Assembly (NCBI RefSeq): GCF_042432805.1
Contig: NZ_JBHLWO010000008.1
Span: 45,441 to 109,440 of the forward strand
Source of the DNA: Olivibacter oleidegradans
GTDB taxonomy: Bacteria; Bacteroidota; Bacteroidia; Sphingobacteriales; Sphingobacteriaceae
Length of the DNA: 64,000 nucleotides
Direction: 5' to 3'
The notes under the pieces were generated by a model, which was not told the DNA's origin, made no database searches, and saw only the letters and a program-made list of their open reading frames with translations. This document shows positions 15,210 through 23,911 of the stretch, in pieces; within the stretch, counting starts at the first letter, position 1; every line of letters starts with the position of its first letter. Both the position numbers and the translations under genes were made by a program.

Positions 15210-17042
15210 TTATTGTTTTGACAATGTATTTCGCCTATCAGTAACATCATCCCAGGTTATATAGGGGTATATATTGTTTTTCTTTGCTTCCTCCTCGAAT
15301 AACGCTTTCAGCTCCTCGAGTTTAGCGGGATTTTTCTTAGCCAAATCATGTTGTTCATTGAAGTCTTCATGAAGGTTAAATAGCTGCCAGTCGATATGGT
15401 TGGGGTCTTCAAAGCTCACATTGCGACTTTTCCCCCCTTTACCATCGGCAATCTTAAAGGCCAAGCTTGCCTTCCAACCGTCTTTATAGATAGCCCGTGA
15501 ACCGAAAATGTAATAGTATTGGACGGAGTGACGTGATGGAGCGTTCTTTTCAGCAAAAGAATACAACAAAGACGTTCCTTGAATGGTATCCTGTTTAATA
15601 CCACGGATATACGCAGGCGCTTTAATATTGAGAAATTCCAGCGTGGTGGGTAATAAATCGTTCACATGGCCGTATTGATTCCGAATCCCTCCTTTATCCT
15701 GAATCGATTTCGGATAAAAAACAATTAACGGATTTCGTGTTCCGCCCTCTGCGTGCGCATCTTGCTTCCAATATTTAAATGGTGTATTGGCAGCTTGAGC
15801 CCACCCTAAAGGATAGTTTCCATTGGTGGCTTGAGGAGTGCCGATCAGATCGAAATTTGCCAGATTGACCTTGAGCGCCTCCTCTTCGCTCAGATCCTGT
15901 TGCAGGGCAGCTGTCGGCGAGCGCTTGATGGTACCGTATAAAGTTCCTTCTTTACTGGCTCCGTTATCTCCGAGAATGACAAAAATTAACGTATTATCCA
16001 ACTGATTGATCTCTTTTAGGTGATTCACTAAACGACTTACTTCATAATCGGTATAAGTTAAATAGCCTGCATAGACTTCAAAAAAGCGAGCATATACCTT
16101 TTTCTCGTCAGCCGATAATTTGTCCCAGGCTTTGATATTGGGATTTCGTGCAGGCAAGCTGGCATTAGCCGGTATGATACCCAATTCCTTTTGCCTTTTA
16201 AATACTTGTTCTCGGTAATGATCCCAGCCCTTATCAAATTTTCCTTTATATAAATCCCGCCATTTAGGTTCCACTTGATGCGGTGAATGCGTAGCTCCCG
16301 GGGCATAATACAAAAAGAAGGGTTTGTCAGGCGCTGCACTTTTTTGTCGGTCAATAAAGCTGATCGCTTTATCGGTTATTTGCTCGCTCAAATGCTTGCC
16401 ATTGGGCGTGACGTGTGCATTGTCTTCTACTAAATCCGGTTCATATTGGTCTGTTGCCGACCCAAGAAAACCAAAAAAATGTTCGAAACCCTTACCGGAA
16501 GGCCATCGGTCAAAAGGGCCTGCATCCGTTGCGTCCTGATCAGGTGTCAATCCGTACTTCCCCACGGCGAAAGTGCTGTAACCCTGTTCTCTTAATATTT
16601 CGGCGATGGTACCTTTGTCAGCAGGTATTCGGCCATCCCAGCCCGGAAAGCCAAATGCTGACCAACGGTGGGAGAAACCACCCTCATGTACACGATGGTG
16701 ATTACGGCCTGTTAGAAGAGCCGCTCGCGTGGGCGCACAGATGGCTGCGGTATGGAAATTGGTATAGCGCAAACCATTGTTCGCTAAACTGTCAAAAGTT
16801 GGGGTATTAATTAAACCACCGAACGTACTGCTTGCTCCAAATCCAACATCATCCAATAAAATCCAGATGACATTTGGCGCGTTCGAGGGGGCTTTTATGG
16901 GGTCTACCCAAGATTCCTTTGAATTCGCATAATTGGTACCAACAACACCTTTAAAAGGTTCTTGCTGTTGCGTGATATTTTGCCCCTGTACTGCCGAGAG
17001 CGTACCTAGCAAAAAGAGAGAAGTATTGATTATTTTCTTCAT
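15210..17042 (-). CDS. Secreted arylsulfatase (type I, formylglycine dependent)
   Basis: This enzyme hydrolyses sulfate esters in the periplasm or at the surface. It has a signal peptide MKKIINTSLFLLGTLSAVQG and 610 residues in total. The alkaline phosphatase/sulfatase fold shows the metal-binding DD (64-65, in VIWILLDDVGFG) and the active-site signature CAPTRAALLTGR with Cys102 and Arg106; Cys102 is the residue converted to formylglycine. GDNGASKEG supplies the later metal-site Asp-Asn, and the C-terminal sulfatase domain carries HEDFNEQHDL. The length fits the A-type arylsulfatases (about 550-620). It is downstream of susC-susD in one operon, and a matching formylglycine-generating enzyme is encoded nearby. 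The natural substrate is unknown. Confidence 0.94.
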   Translation of the reverse strand: MKKIINTSLFLLGTLSAVQGQNITQQQEPFKGVVGTNYANSKESWVDPIKAPSNAPNVIWILLDDVGFGASSTFGGLINTPTFDSLANNGLRYTNFHTAAICAPTRAALLTGRNHHRVHEGGFSHRWSAFGFPGWDGRIPADKGTIAEILREQGYSTFAVGKYGLTPDQDATDAGPFDRWPSGKGFEHFFGFLGSATDQYEPDLVEDNAHVTPNGKHLSEQITDKAISFIDRQKSAAPDKPFFLYYAPGATHSPHQVEPKWRDLYKGKFDKGWDHYREQVFKRQKELGIIPANASLPARNPNIKAWDKLSADEKKVYARFFEVYAGYLTYTDYEVSRLVNHLKEINQLDNTLIFVILGDNGASKEGTLYGTIKRSPTAALQQDLSEEEALKVNLANFDLIGTPQATNGNYPLGWAQAANTPFKYWKQDAHAEGGTRNPLIVFYPKSIQDKGGIRNQYGHVNDLLPTTLEFLNIKAPAYIRGIKQDTIQGTSLLYSFAEKNAPSRHSVQYYYIFGSRAIYKDGWKASLAFKIADGKGGKSRNVSFEDPNHIDWQLFNLHEDFNEQHDLAKKNPAKLEELKALFEEEAKKNNIYPYITWDDVTDRRNTLSKQ

Positions 17043-17091
17043 AATAATAATTGATTATTGGGAGTCATTTTATCTTGCATATACAATGTTT

Positions 17092-18657
17092 TTAAAAACC
17101 GGGGTTTTGTGTTAGCAAATGATTGTTGTCGATTTCTGATTGCGGAATAGGGTATAATTGATGTTTCTCTGCAGCGTTAGTCTTACCCACCTTATGTAGA
17201 CTTTTTACAAAAACACTGTTGCCCGAAGCATCTTTCTCTCTGATCAGATCAAACCAACGTTGATATTCATATACTAACTCCAGCCTTCGATCAAGGTAAA
17301 CCGAATCGCGAAATTGATCCTTGGTGAGGCCAGGTGTCAAATCGGGTAGTCCCGCTCTCCTTCGCACGCGATTGATCGACTGATACGCTTTAAGGGTAGG
17401 GCCATTCTGCTCATTTTCTGCTTCGGCATGAATCAATAAAAGTTCCGCATACCGAATAATAGGTACATTGGCGGCTGATTCACTTGGGACAGCCGTGGAA
17501 TTGGGATCCCACCATTTATGAAAAAACGGCGTCGAATCTCCCGGTACGGCGGGGTTGTTAAGCGGAAGCGCATATTGACGTCCGTTCGTCGGACTGATGA
17601 AACTGGTAACAAAAGTGACAGATCGGCGTTTATCGGATGGTTTATACAATTTATAGATACTGAAAAAATTATCGCTACCTTCTTTATAATAACGTACCAT
17701 ATGCGCATAGTTCCCTCGCAATCCCGGAACACCGCTCAATATGGCACGTGGATTTTCATTATTACCCTGATTAAGGGAATTTGACTTAAACTGGGCTGAA
17801 AAGATGTGTTCCTTCCCATTTTTAAAATCGGGAAGAAATACCTCGGCATAGTTTTCGAAAAGATCGTATCCGTAATTTCCGGTACCACCATCTTGGGCAG
17901 AGAGCACTTCTTCAGCTGTTAGCACGGCATTGGCATAATTGTCCTCCAGCTTCAATGGTAAAGATGCTTCCGTTAAATAAACTTTTGCCAATAAAGCTTT
18001 CGCAGCGCCAGCCGTTGCCCGGCCGATATCGGGCGCTGCATAGCGATCCGGCAATACTTCCGCAGCTTCCTTTAGGTCCTTTTCAATCTGTGCGTAGACC
18101 GCTGTGCTAGGTGTCCGCGCAATTGCATAATCGTTGGCATCAATATAGGTTTCATAACTAAGTACTAATGGAACGTCGCCATACAAGCGAACGAGATTAA
18201 AGTAGTATAAGGCACGTAAGAATTTTGTCTCGGCCAGTAACCTGTTTTTTAAACTGCTGTCGAAATCTATGTTGGGGATTTTTGCTAAAGCCACATTGGC
18301 ACGCTTAATAGCCGCATAATGCTGCTGCCAGATTTCATAAATTCGGAGATTGGTAGATGAGTGGGCCAGAACGGAAAGTGACCGTACATCCGGGTTCGTC
18401 GCTCCAGGGCCTGGATCCTCATCATCACCGGCCATGTTCATCCCGGTATTAAATAAGGTGTTGTAAGGTGTTTGAACAGAAGATCCGCCCGAGTTAAGAA
18501 AAAAATATACCGCGTTTACCGCATTGAGTGCATCATCCTGTGTCTTATAAAACTGATCTTCCGATATAACGGAGGCGGGCTCCTCTTCCAGAAATTTCTT
18601 GCAAGAAGAAAAACTAAGTCCGATAATGAGTATTAAGATATAGCTAAGAATTTTCAT
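17092..18657 (-). CDS. SusD/RagB-family outer-membrane lipoprotein (sulfatase operon)
   Basis: This is a surface substrate-binding lipoprotein that caps its SusC channel. Of 521 residues, the signal MKILSYILILIIGLSFSSCK has a lipobox ending at Cys19. The mature start KFLEEEPASVISEDQFYKTQ is typical SusD. Tetratricopeptide-like helices follow (KRANVALAKIPNIDF, ETKFLRALYYFNLVRLYGDV), then the C-terminal RYAELLLIHAEAENEQNG and QLYPIPQSEIDNNHLLTQNPGF. It starts 14 bases after susC stops. Together with the sulfatase it probably captures a sulfated organic compound. Confidence 0.93.
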   Translation of the reverse strand: MKILSYILILIIGLSFSSCKKFLEEEPASVISEDQFYKTQDDALNAVNAVYFFLNSGGSSVQTPYNTLFNTGMNMAGDDEDPGPGATNPDVRSLSVLAHSSTNLRIYEIWQQHYAAIKRANVALAKIPNIDFDSSLKNRLLAETKFLRALYYFNLVRLYGDVPLVLSYETYIDANDYAIARTPSTAVYAQIEKDLKEAAEVLPDRYAAPDIGRATAGAAKALLAKVYLTEASLPLKLEDNYANAVLTAEEVLSAQDGGTGNYGYDLFENYAEVFLPDFKNGKEHIFSAQFKSNSLNQGNNENPRAILSGVPGLRGNYAHMVRYYKEGSDNFFSIYKLYKPSDKRRSVTFVTSFISPTNGRQYALPLNNPAVPGDSTPFFHKWWDPNSTAVPSESAANVPIIRYAELLLIHAEAENEQNGPTLKAYQSINRVRRRAGLPDLTPGLTKDQFRDSVYLDRRLELVYEYQRWFDLIREKDASGNSVFVKSLHKVGKTNAAEKHQLYPIPQSEIDNNHLLTQNPGF

Positions 18658-18671
18658 ATTTCACGCGTTAT

Positions 18672-21600
18672 TTATAATGTCAATGAGAGTCCAAGTTGAA
18701 AAGATCGACTATTAGGGTAAACACCTTGGTCAATTCCCTTATTAATTAAAGATTGTTCGTTTAAGCTCACCTCCGGATCAAAGCCCGTATAGTCGGTCCA
18801 CGTCCATAAATTTTGTGCTGATACATAGATGCGAAGTGAATCGAAGCCCGAATTCCCAAAAACTCGTTTGGGTATGGTATATCCAAATGATAGATTTTTC
18901 AAACGGAGGTAAGTTGCGCTTTCAATAAAGCGGTCGGAAATGGTAATTGCCGGGTCTTGAAAAGCAGCCTTTACATCCGTATCGGTGTGGTTAGGCGTCC
19001 AGCGGTTTAGCAGCACTTTGGACGCATTTACATAACCGGTACCTAGTTCCAAATTAGCCCGATTGGCATTGTAAATTTTCCCGCCTACAGAACTCTGAAA
19101 GAAAACGGATAAATCGAAACCTTTATAAGAAAAGTTATTGGTAAATCCGGCCGTAAATCCAGGTTGATTGGAGATCACAACTCGATCCCCTGCCTGTGTA
19201 ATTTGACCATCACCGTCGATATCCTTATATTTTTGTCCACCTGGATTTTTGTTTTGTTGCGGTGTTAGGGGCGTGTCGCCTTCTTGAATGATGCCATCGG
19301 TTTGGTAAACGATAAAAGAGCCCAATGGATAGCCTACCTTAGCAATGGAGGGTTGTGAGATTACCGGAATAATTTGATCGACGCCCTCTCCCAAGTCAAG
19401 AATCTTGTTTGTATTTTTAGCGAAAACCAAGATAGATTTCCAGGTAAAATCTCCGATCAAATTATTCGAGTTGACATATACCTCTATTCCTTGATTAGAC
19501 ACCGCTCCGATGTTCTGATAGATGGTGGACGCTTGTCCGCCTCCGAACTCGGCTAAGCCTGACGTCCCGGGCACGGTACGGCTTAGGAGCAGATCGGTCG
19601 TTTTTTTATAATAGTAATCTGCAACTAAACTGATCCGATTGTTAAAAAAACCTACGTCAATTCCACCGTCAAATTGAAAGGTCTTCTCCCAGCCCAAATC
19701 CGGGTTTGGGACCGTTATAGGTGCGAAACCGTGTACGGTTGTATTGGAGAAATTATATCTAAAGTAGCTCAATCGCGATAGCGACTGATAGGACGGGATA
19801 TTTTGGTTGCCTGTTGTACCCGCGCTTAAGCGAATTTTAAGCTGGCTTATCTGTTTTACATTCTTAAAGAATGCTTCATTACTCACATTCCAACCAAACG
19901 CCGCTGAAGGGAAATATCCCCATTTATTCCCAGCCCCAAACTTAGAGGATCCATCAGCCCTAAACGTTAGGGTGAATAGATATCGACTGTCATAAGCATA
20001 GTTCACTCTTGCCAGATAGGAGGCAAGCGACCATTCATTGGCAATCGAGCTCGGTGTTCTATTGGTTACGCCCGTCCCTAAATTGTTAAAGCTAAAGGCA
20101 TCGGTCGCAAATCCAGCTGCTTCCGCAACGGTGCCTTCACTGTTCGATTGCTGTGCGGTAAACCCTACCACGGCATTGATCCTGTTCTTTTCACCGATCA
20201 CCTTGTCGTAACTTAACGTGTTTTCGTTTAACCAGTTGGAGGTAAAAACAGAGCCGACTTGTGCCAAGCCCCCTAAATCCAAACCTTCGGCGGTGGTTTT
20301 TGGTAAATAACGATTCTGTTTATTATCGACAATGTCGACACCTATCAGCACTTTCGCTTTTAATCCTGTAATGATTTCATATTCACCCGCGATATTCCCC
20401 AGCAAGCGATTGGTTTTTGTTTCATTTAACTGATTGTATAGGGAGTTGATAGGGTTCTGTAAACTTGATTCGAAAGGACTATAAATTACATACGAACCGT
20501 CGTCCTGATAGATGGGAAGAGACGGCGGGGTCAATAATAAATTAGCGACAACTGCTGTTGGGGCAACATCGGCTTTCGACTGGCTTGCTGAAATATTGCT
20601 TGTAAACTTTAATTTTTCATTGTAGTCGTGGGCAACATTTATTCGTCCGGATATTCTTCTAAATCCGGTGTTTTGTAGAATCCCATCTTGATCAAAATAG
20701 TTGCCTGAGATAGCTAACCGGGTTTTTTCGCTCCCTGCTAAAATAGACAAATTGTGGTTTTGAATAGGTGCTTCCCGAAAAGCGGCCGCCTGCCAGTCGG
20801 TCCCCACGCCACTCGTATCTAATGAATAGCCCGACACCGCTGGAAGCGAAGCTGATTTACCTGAGTTAACGGCCGCATCCTTTCGCAACTGCCACCATTC
20901 CCCGGCGTTCAATAAAGGGATGGTTTTTATCACCTCCTGGAAGCCATAGTACCCATCATAATTTATAGAAGATTTATTCCGACTTCCACTTTTAGTAGTG
21001 ATAATCACCACGCCGTTAGCGCCCCTCGATCCGTAAATCGCAGTTGCCGAAGCATCTTTCAATACATCAATAGACTCAATGTCAGAGGTGTTAATGGTAG
21101 ATAAAGGGTTTATTTTGGAACCCGTAGTGACGCCGGCGTCGTTTAGTGAATAGTCGTTATTAAGCGGAAAGCCGTCTATAACATATAAGGGATCACTGCC
21201 GGCCGTAATGGAGTTATTCCCCCTTATCTGCACACTCACTCCGCCGCCTGGCTGACCAGAGGTTTGCGTAACAACCACGCCCGGTACAGATCCCTGTAAT
21301 AGGCGCTCCGGAGAAGCGACAGGTTGGCTCTTTAGCTCTGCCGGAACAGAAGCAACCGATCCCGTCAGGTCACCACGTTTTTGTGTACCATAACCTACCA
21401 CTACCACGTCTTCCAATTGGTTGAAATCGGGCTCTAGTCCAATGGCTATTGGACTTCCCGTTGCAATAACTTTCTTAACTTTATAACCAATATAGTTAAT
21501 GATAAGTGTATAGGGGAACTTTTGTCCGGTGATAAAATTGAATTTCCCATCGCCATCCGTACTAGCTTTATGGGTGGTTCCTTCAATCGAGACAGTGGCG

Positions 21601-21788
21601 CCCGGGAGTGGCTCTTTCGAGTTACTATCAAACACTTTTCCATCGAGTGTGGAATTGATCAAAGGCTTTGTAACCTGTGCACATAGATTTCCGCTTAAAA
21701 ATAAAAGAAGAGTTGACAAAAATAGTTGCCATAAATTTTTGTGGAACGGAAAAACAAGCCTATATAGTTTAGCAAAATGATTAATCAT
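18672..21788 (-). CDS. SusC/RagA-family TonB-dependent transporter (sulfatase operon)
   Basis: This is an outer-membrane TonB-dependent importer of 1038 residues. A signal peptide (to about residue 38, LFLSGNLCAQ) is followed by a CarboxypepD-regulatory-like domain (LDGKVFDSNSKEPLPGATVS) and the TonB box region DVVVVGYGTQKRGDLTGSVA. The plug has VQIRGNNSITAGSDPLYVID and the motif VLKDASATAIYGSRGANGVV. The beta barrel ends in the expected aromatic-rich stretch NSRSFQLGLSLTL. The gene heads a long minus-strand operon. A 40-codon poly-Cys leader peptide stops 106 bases upstream of its start, with a small hairpin (21815-21833) between. Confidence 0.95.
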   Translation of the reverse strand: MINHFAKLYRLVFPFHKNLWQLFLSTLLLFLSGNLCAQVTKPLINSTLDGKVFDSNSKEPLPGATVSIEGTTHKASTDGDGKFNFITGQKFPYTLIINYIGYKVKKVIATGSPIAIGLEPDFNQLEDVVVVGYGTQKRGDLTGSVASVPAELKSQPVASPERLLQGSVPGVVVTQTSGQPGGGVSVQIRGNNSITAGSDPLYVIDGFPLNNDYSLNDAGVTTGSKINPLSTINTSDIESIDVLKDASATAIYGSRGANGVVIITTKSGSRNKSSINYDGYYGFQEVIKTIPLLNAGEWWQLRKDAAVNSGKSASLPAVSGYSLDTSGVGTDWQAAAFREAPIQNHNLSILAGSEKTRLAISGNYFDQDGILQNTGFRRISGRINVAHDYNEKLKFTSNISASQSKADVAPTAVVANLLLTPPSLPIYQDDGSYVIYSPFESSLQNPINSLYNQLNETKTNRLLGNIAGEYEIITGLKAKVLIGVDIVDNKQNRYLPKTTAEGLDLGGLAQVGSVFTSNWLNENTLSYDKVIGEKNRINAVVGFTAQQSNSEGTVAEAAGFATDAFSFNNLGTGVTNRTPSSIANEWSLASYLARVNYAYDSRYLFTLTFRADGSSKFGAGNKWGYFPSAAFGWNVSNEAFFKNVKQISQLKIRLSAGTTGNQNIPSYQSLSRLSYFRYNFSNTTVHGFAPITVPNPDLGWEKTFQFDGGIDVGFFNNRISLVADYYYKKTTDLLLSRTVPGTSGLAEFGGGQASTIYQNIGAVSNQGIEVYVNSNNLIGDFTWKSILVFAKNTNKILDLGEGVDQIIPVISQPSIAKVGYPLGSFIVYQTDGIIQEGDTPLTPQQNKNPGGQKYKDIDGDGQITQAGDRVVISNQPGFTAGFTNNFSYKGFDLSVFFQSSVGGKIYNANRANLELGTGYVNASKVLLNRWTPNHTDTDVKAAFQDPAITISDRFIESATYLRLKNLSFGYTIPKRVFGNSGFDSLRIYVSAQNLWTWTDYTGFDPEVSLNEQSLINKGIDQGVYPNSRSFQLGLSLTL

Positions 21789-21814
21789 TGTATATTATTG
21801 TTAGTTGCATACAG

Positions 21815-21833
21815 CTTCGTAATCGACACGAAG
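21815..21833 (-). promoter_or_regulatory. Hairpin between leader peptide and susC
   Basis: CTTCGT and ACGAAG pair around a seven-base loop, 62 bases after the leader stop and 27 before the susC start. It is a candidate switch element whose folding could depend on ribosome position on the leader. No U tract follows, so a translational effect is as likely as termination. Confidence 0.4.
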
Positions 21834-21894
21834 TGATTAGGAAAAGCAAAAGATGAAATCGTTAGAAAATGGAATAATTTGCGGAGATGGGTTG

Positions 21895-22017
21895 TTAGCA
21901 ACAACAGGAATAGCACATGGCTGATTGCATAGAATGGATCGTAAAGGCGGGACTATTTAGGCGTTTTTTAATGACCTCTTCCTTCTTTAAGGGCGTTCTT
22001 TGTTCAATTGTATTCAT
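21895..22017 (-). CDS. Poly-cysteine leader peptide (40 aa) of the sulfatase operon
   Basis: From the ATG at 22017 the minus strand encodes a 40-residue peptide beginning MNTIEQRTPLKKEEVIKKRL and ending MQSAMCYSCCC, followed at once by TAA. Four of the last six residues are cysteine, the last three consecutive. It lies 106 bases upstream of susC and 62 bases downstream of a TATATTTG promoter box. A basic, otherwise ordinary peptide ending in a Cys run immediately before the stop is the pattern of a cysteine-sensing attenuator, where scarce Cys-tRNA stalls the ribosome. Poly-Cys leaders of this kind are established in mycobacteria; for this locus it is inference. The whole operon that follows concerns sulfate esters, which fits. 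Confidence 0.7.
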   Translation of the reverse strand: MNTIEQRTPLKKEEVIKKRLNSPAFTIHSMQSAMCYSCCC

Positions 22018-22078
22018 TTGTATGTTTTTGCTGATTTTAATAAATAGACTACTTATTTAGTAGACATTAAACTCAACA

Positions 22079-22086
22079 CAAATATA
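22079..22086 (-). promoter_or_regulatory. -7 promoter element of the sulfatase operon
   Basis: On the minus strand TATATTTG matches TANNTTTG exactly, 62 bases before the leader peptide start. A clear TTTG at -33 is not visible, which suggests dependence on an activator. Confidence 0.55.
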
Positions 22087-22122
22087 CAGGCATGGAACAT
22101 GCATCGTTAGGAATAAAAACTT

Positions 22123-22156
22123 CCTATTTAGGCTATAAATTTTACCTATTTGGCCT
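22123..22156. promoter_or_regulatory. Direct repeat upstream of the sulfatase promoter
   Basis: CCTATTTAGGCT (22123-22134) and CCTATTTGGCCT (22145-22156) are near-identical 12-base units with a 22-base period, about two helical turns. They lie upstream of the -33 position of the operon promoter, where an activator would bind. This is a candidate operator only. Confidence 0.4.
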
Positions 22157-22174
22157 AAGATCGCTTATGTAATG

Positions 22175-23614
22175 CTAAAAATCTACTTCAATTCCGAAAC
22201 GCTTTTTTAATGCTTGTTTTGCGGCATGGTATCCACACATCCCATGCACACCTCCACCGGGAGGCGTTGAAGAAGAACAAATATAAATGTCTTTCGCAGG
22301 CGTGCCGTAGGGCGACCACCTCAAAGCGGGTCTGGTATATAATTGTTTAAGATCCATTACGCCTCCATTGATGTCGCCACCTATATAGTTTGGATTGTAG
22401 ATTTCATAGGCATGTGTATTCATGCATTGCTTGGCAATTATTTGATCTTTAAATCCCGGAGCATATCGTTCTACTTGTTGTTCAATAGCCATGGTCATAT
22501 CAACAGTTGAACCGTTTGGGACATGGCAATAGGCCCAGGCAATTTGATGATTCCCCATTACGCGGGTGGTATCGAACAAACTCTGTTGGGCAAGCAGTAC
22601 AAAAGGTCTCTCCGGATGTTTCCCTTCCCAGACTTGTCGTTCTGCATGGGCAATTTCCTGTAGACTATTACCGAGATGTACAGTGCCGGCTTTTCTGCAT
22701 TGCTCTGACTGAAAGGGTATAGGACCGTCAAGCAACCAATCAATTTTAAAAACACCCATCCCATAGCGATATCTGCCAAGTTGTCTCCGATAGGAGGCAT
22801 GGAATCGATCCCCTGCAATTTGTATCAATTGCTTTGGCCCTAGATCAAAAAGAAATGCTCGGGCCGTAGGAAGCTTTTTAAGCGAGTCTACATAAAAACT
22901 TGTTTCAATGTCCCCGCCAATCGACTTAAAATAAGAAGCCAAGGCATTGGCTATTTGCTGCGATCCGCCTCGGGGAATAGGCCAACCTCCGGTATGACCG
23001 GCGATAGATAGCACCAATGCCACCGCCGATGTAGTCATATAATCTAAGGGCAACATGGAGTGAGCCGCCATACCTGCCCATAGAGCTTTCAGTTCTTCGG
23101 TTTGAAAGCGTTTTGCGAGTTGCGTTGCCGATAGAAGTGCGTTCTTGCCAAAACGTATGAGCGGGAAAGGATTCGAAGGTATATGAAAAGGGGCTAATAA
23201 GTCGCTGATCAGTGTGGGCCATAACTTTGTTAAGGGTTTAAATAAATGAATGTAGGCGTTTTTATCTGTATTGAACTGACCGGATGTTTGCTCTAGTGAA
23301 GAAAAAAGCCCTACAGCCTTCCCCCCGTCTAGGGGATGAGCCGCCATAATCGGCGGATTTATGTAAGTTAACCCATGCTGTTCAAGGGGTAATCTCTTGA
23401 AAAAGGGAGATTGAAGTGCCATCGGGTGTATAGCAGAACATATATCATATATATTTCCTGAATCCATAAATTGTGCGGATCGTAGGCCGCCTCCTATTGT
23501 TTCCTTCGCTTCTATCAGTAAAACTTCCAATCCGGCTTTCTGCATGGTGATGGCTGCTGCCAACCCATTGGGGCCGGAACCCACCACAATCGCATCGTAA
23601 GAATCCTTTGTCAT
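22175..23614 (-). CDS. FAD-dependent phytoene desaturase-like oxidoreductase
   Basis: This is a 479-residue flavoprotein of the phytoene dehydrogenase/carotenoid isomerase superfamily. The N-terminal Rossmann motif is DAIVVGSGPNGLAAAITMQK with the ADP-binding acidic end LLIEAKETIGGG. The C-terminus has the second FAD contact YICSSSTPPGGGVHGMCGYH, typical of NAD(P)/FAD oxidoreductases of this type. There is no signal peptide. It is slightly short for CrtI, and no other carotenoid gene is nearby. The function may be oxidation of a lipid or carotenoid-like substrate. It ends just before the regulatory region of the sulfatase operon and is transcribed in the same direction; no terminator is evident between them. 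Confidence 0.85.
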   Translation of the reverse strand: MTKDSYDAIVVGSGPNGLAAAITMQKAGLEVLLIEAKETIGGGLRSAQFMDSGNIYDICSAIHPMALQSPFFKRLPLEQHGLTYINPPIMAAHPLDGGKAVGLFSSLEQTSGQFNTDKNAYIHLFKPLTKLWPTLISDLLAPFHIPSNPFPLIRFGKNALLSATQLAKRFQTEELKALWAGMAAHSMLPLDYMTTSAVALVLSIAGHTGGWPIPRGGSQQIANALASYFKSIGGDIETSFYVDSLKKLPTARAFLFDLGPKQLIQIAGDRFHASYRRQLGRYRYGMGVFKIDWLLDGPIPFQSEQCRKAGTVHLGNSLQEIAHAERQVWEGKHPERPFVLLAQQSLFDTTRVMGNHQIAWAYCHVPNGSTVDMTMAIEQQVERYAPGFKDQIIAKQCMNTHAYEIYNPNYIGGDINGGVMDLKQLYTRPALRWSPYGTPAKDIYICSSSTPPGGGVHGMCGYHAAKQALKKRFGIEVDF

Positions 23615-23881
23615 CTGTAAATAATTAGTTCGTTCGTGTTTGTTTTATTTATGAACCCTTTGTGGTTTAAACACAACCGGATATTGTAAATTACGTGAAT
23701 AAATTTACATTCCACTGTGTGATGAACATGAAATTTTAAACATGGGGGTTCATTTTATAAAGATAGATGCATGGAATATAAATTTCGAAATGGCAGCGGT
23801 AAGCAATGGGCGTTAGACTTGTACAGGCCGCCTCATTATCACCGTGGCGAATTTTATTTAGTATTTAAAAATCGGATCTGT

Positions 23882-23889
23882 TACTTTTG
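23882..23889 (+). promoter_or_regulatory. -7 promoter element of the second rhodanese-thioredoxin gene
   Basis: TACTTTTG fits TANNTTTG. Its position implies transcription from about 23896, so the ATG at 23912 is the probable start and the upstream in-frame codons (from 23771) are not translated. Confidence 0.55.
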
Positions 23890-23911
23890 TAATATTAATT
23901 TAGAAAGTGTT

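Noticed and set aside
23771..23911. N-terminal extension of the second rhodanese-thioredoxin protein
   Set aside because: The lipoprotein signal starts at 23912, and a -7 promoter box lies inside the extension, so it is unlikely to be translated.
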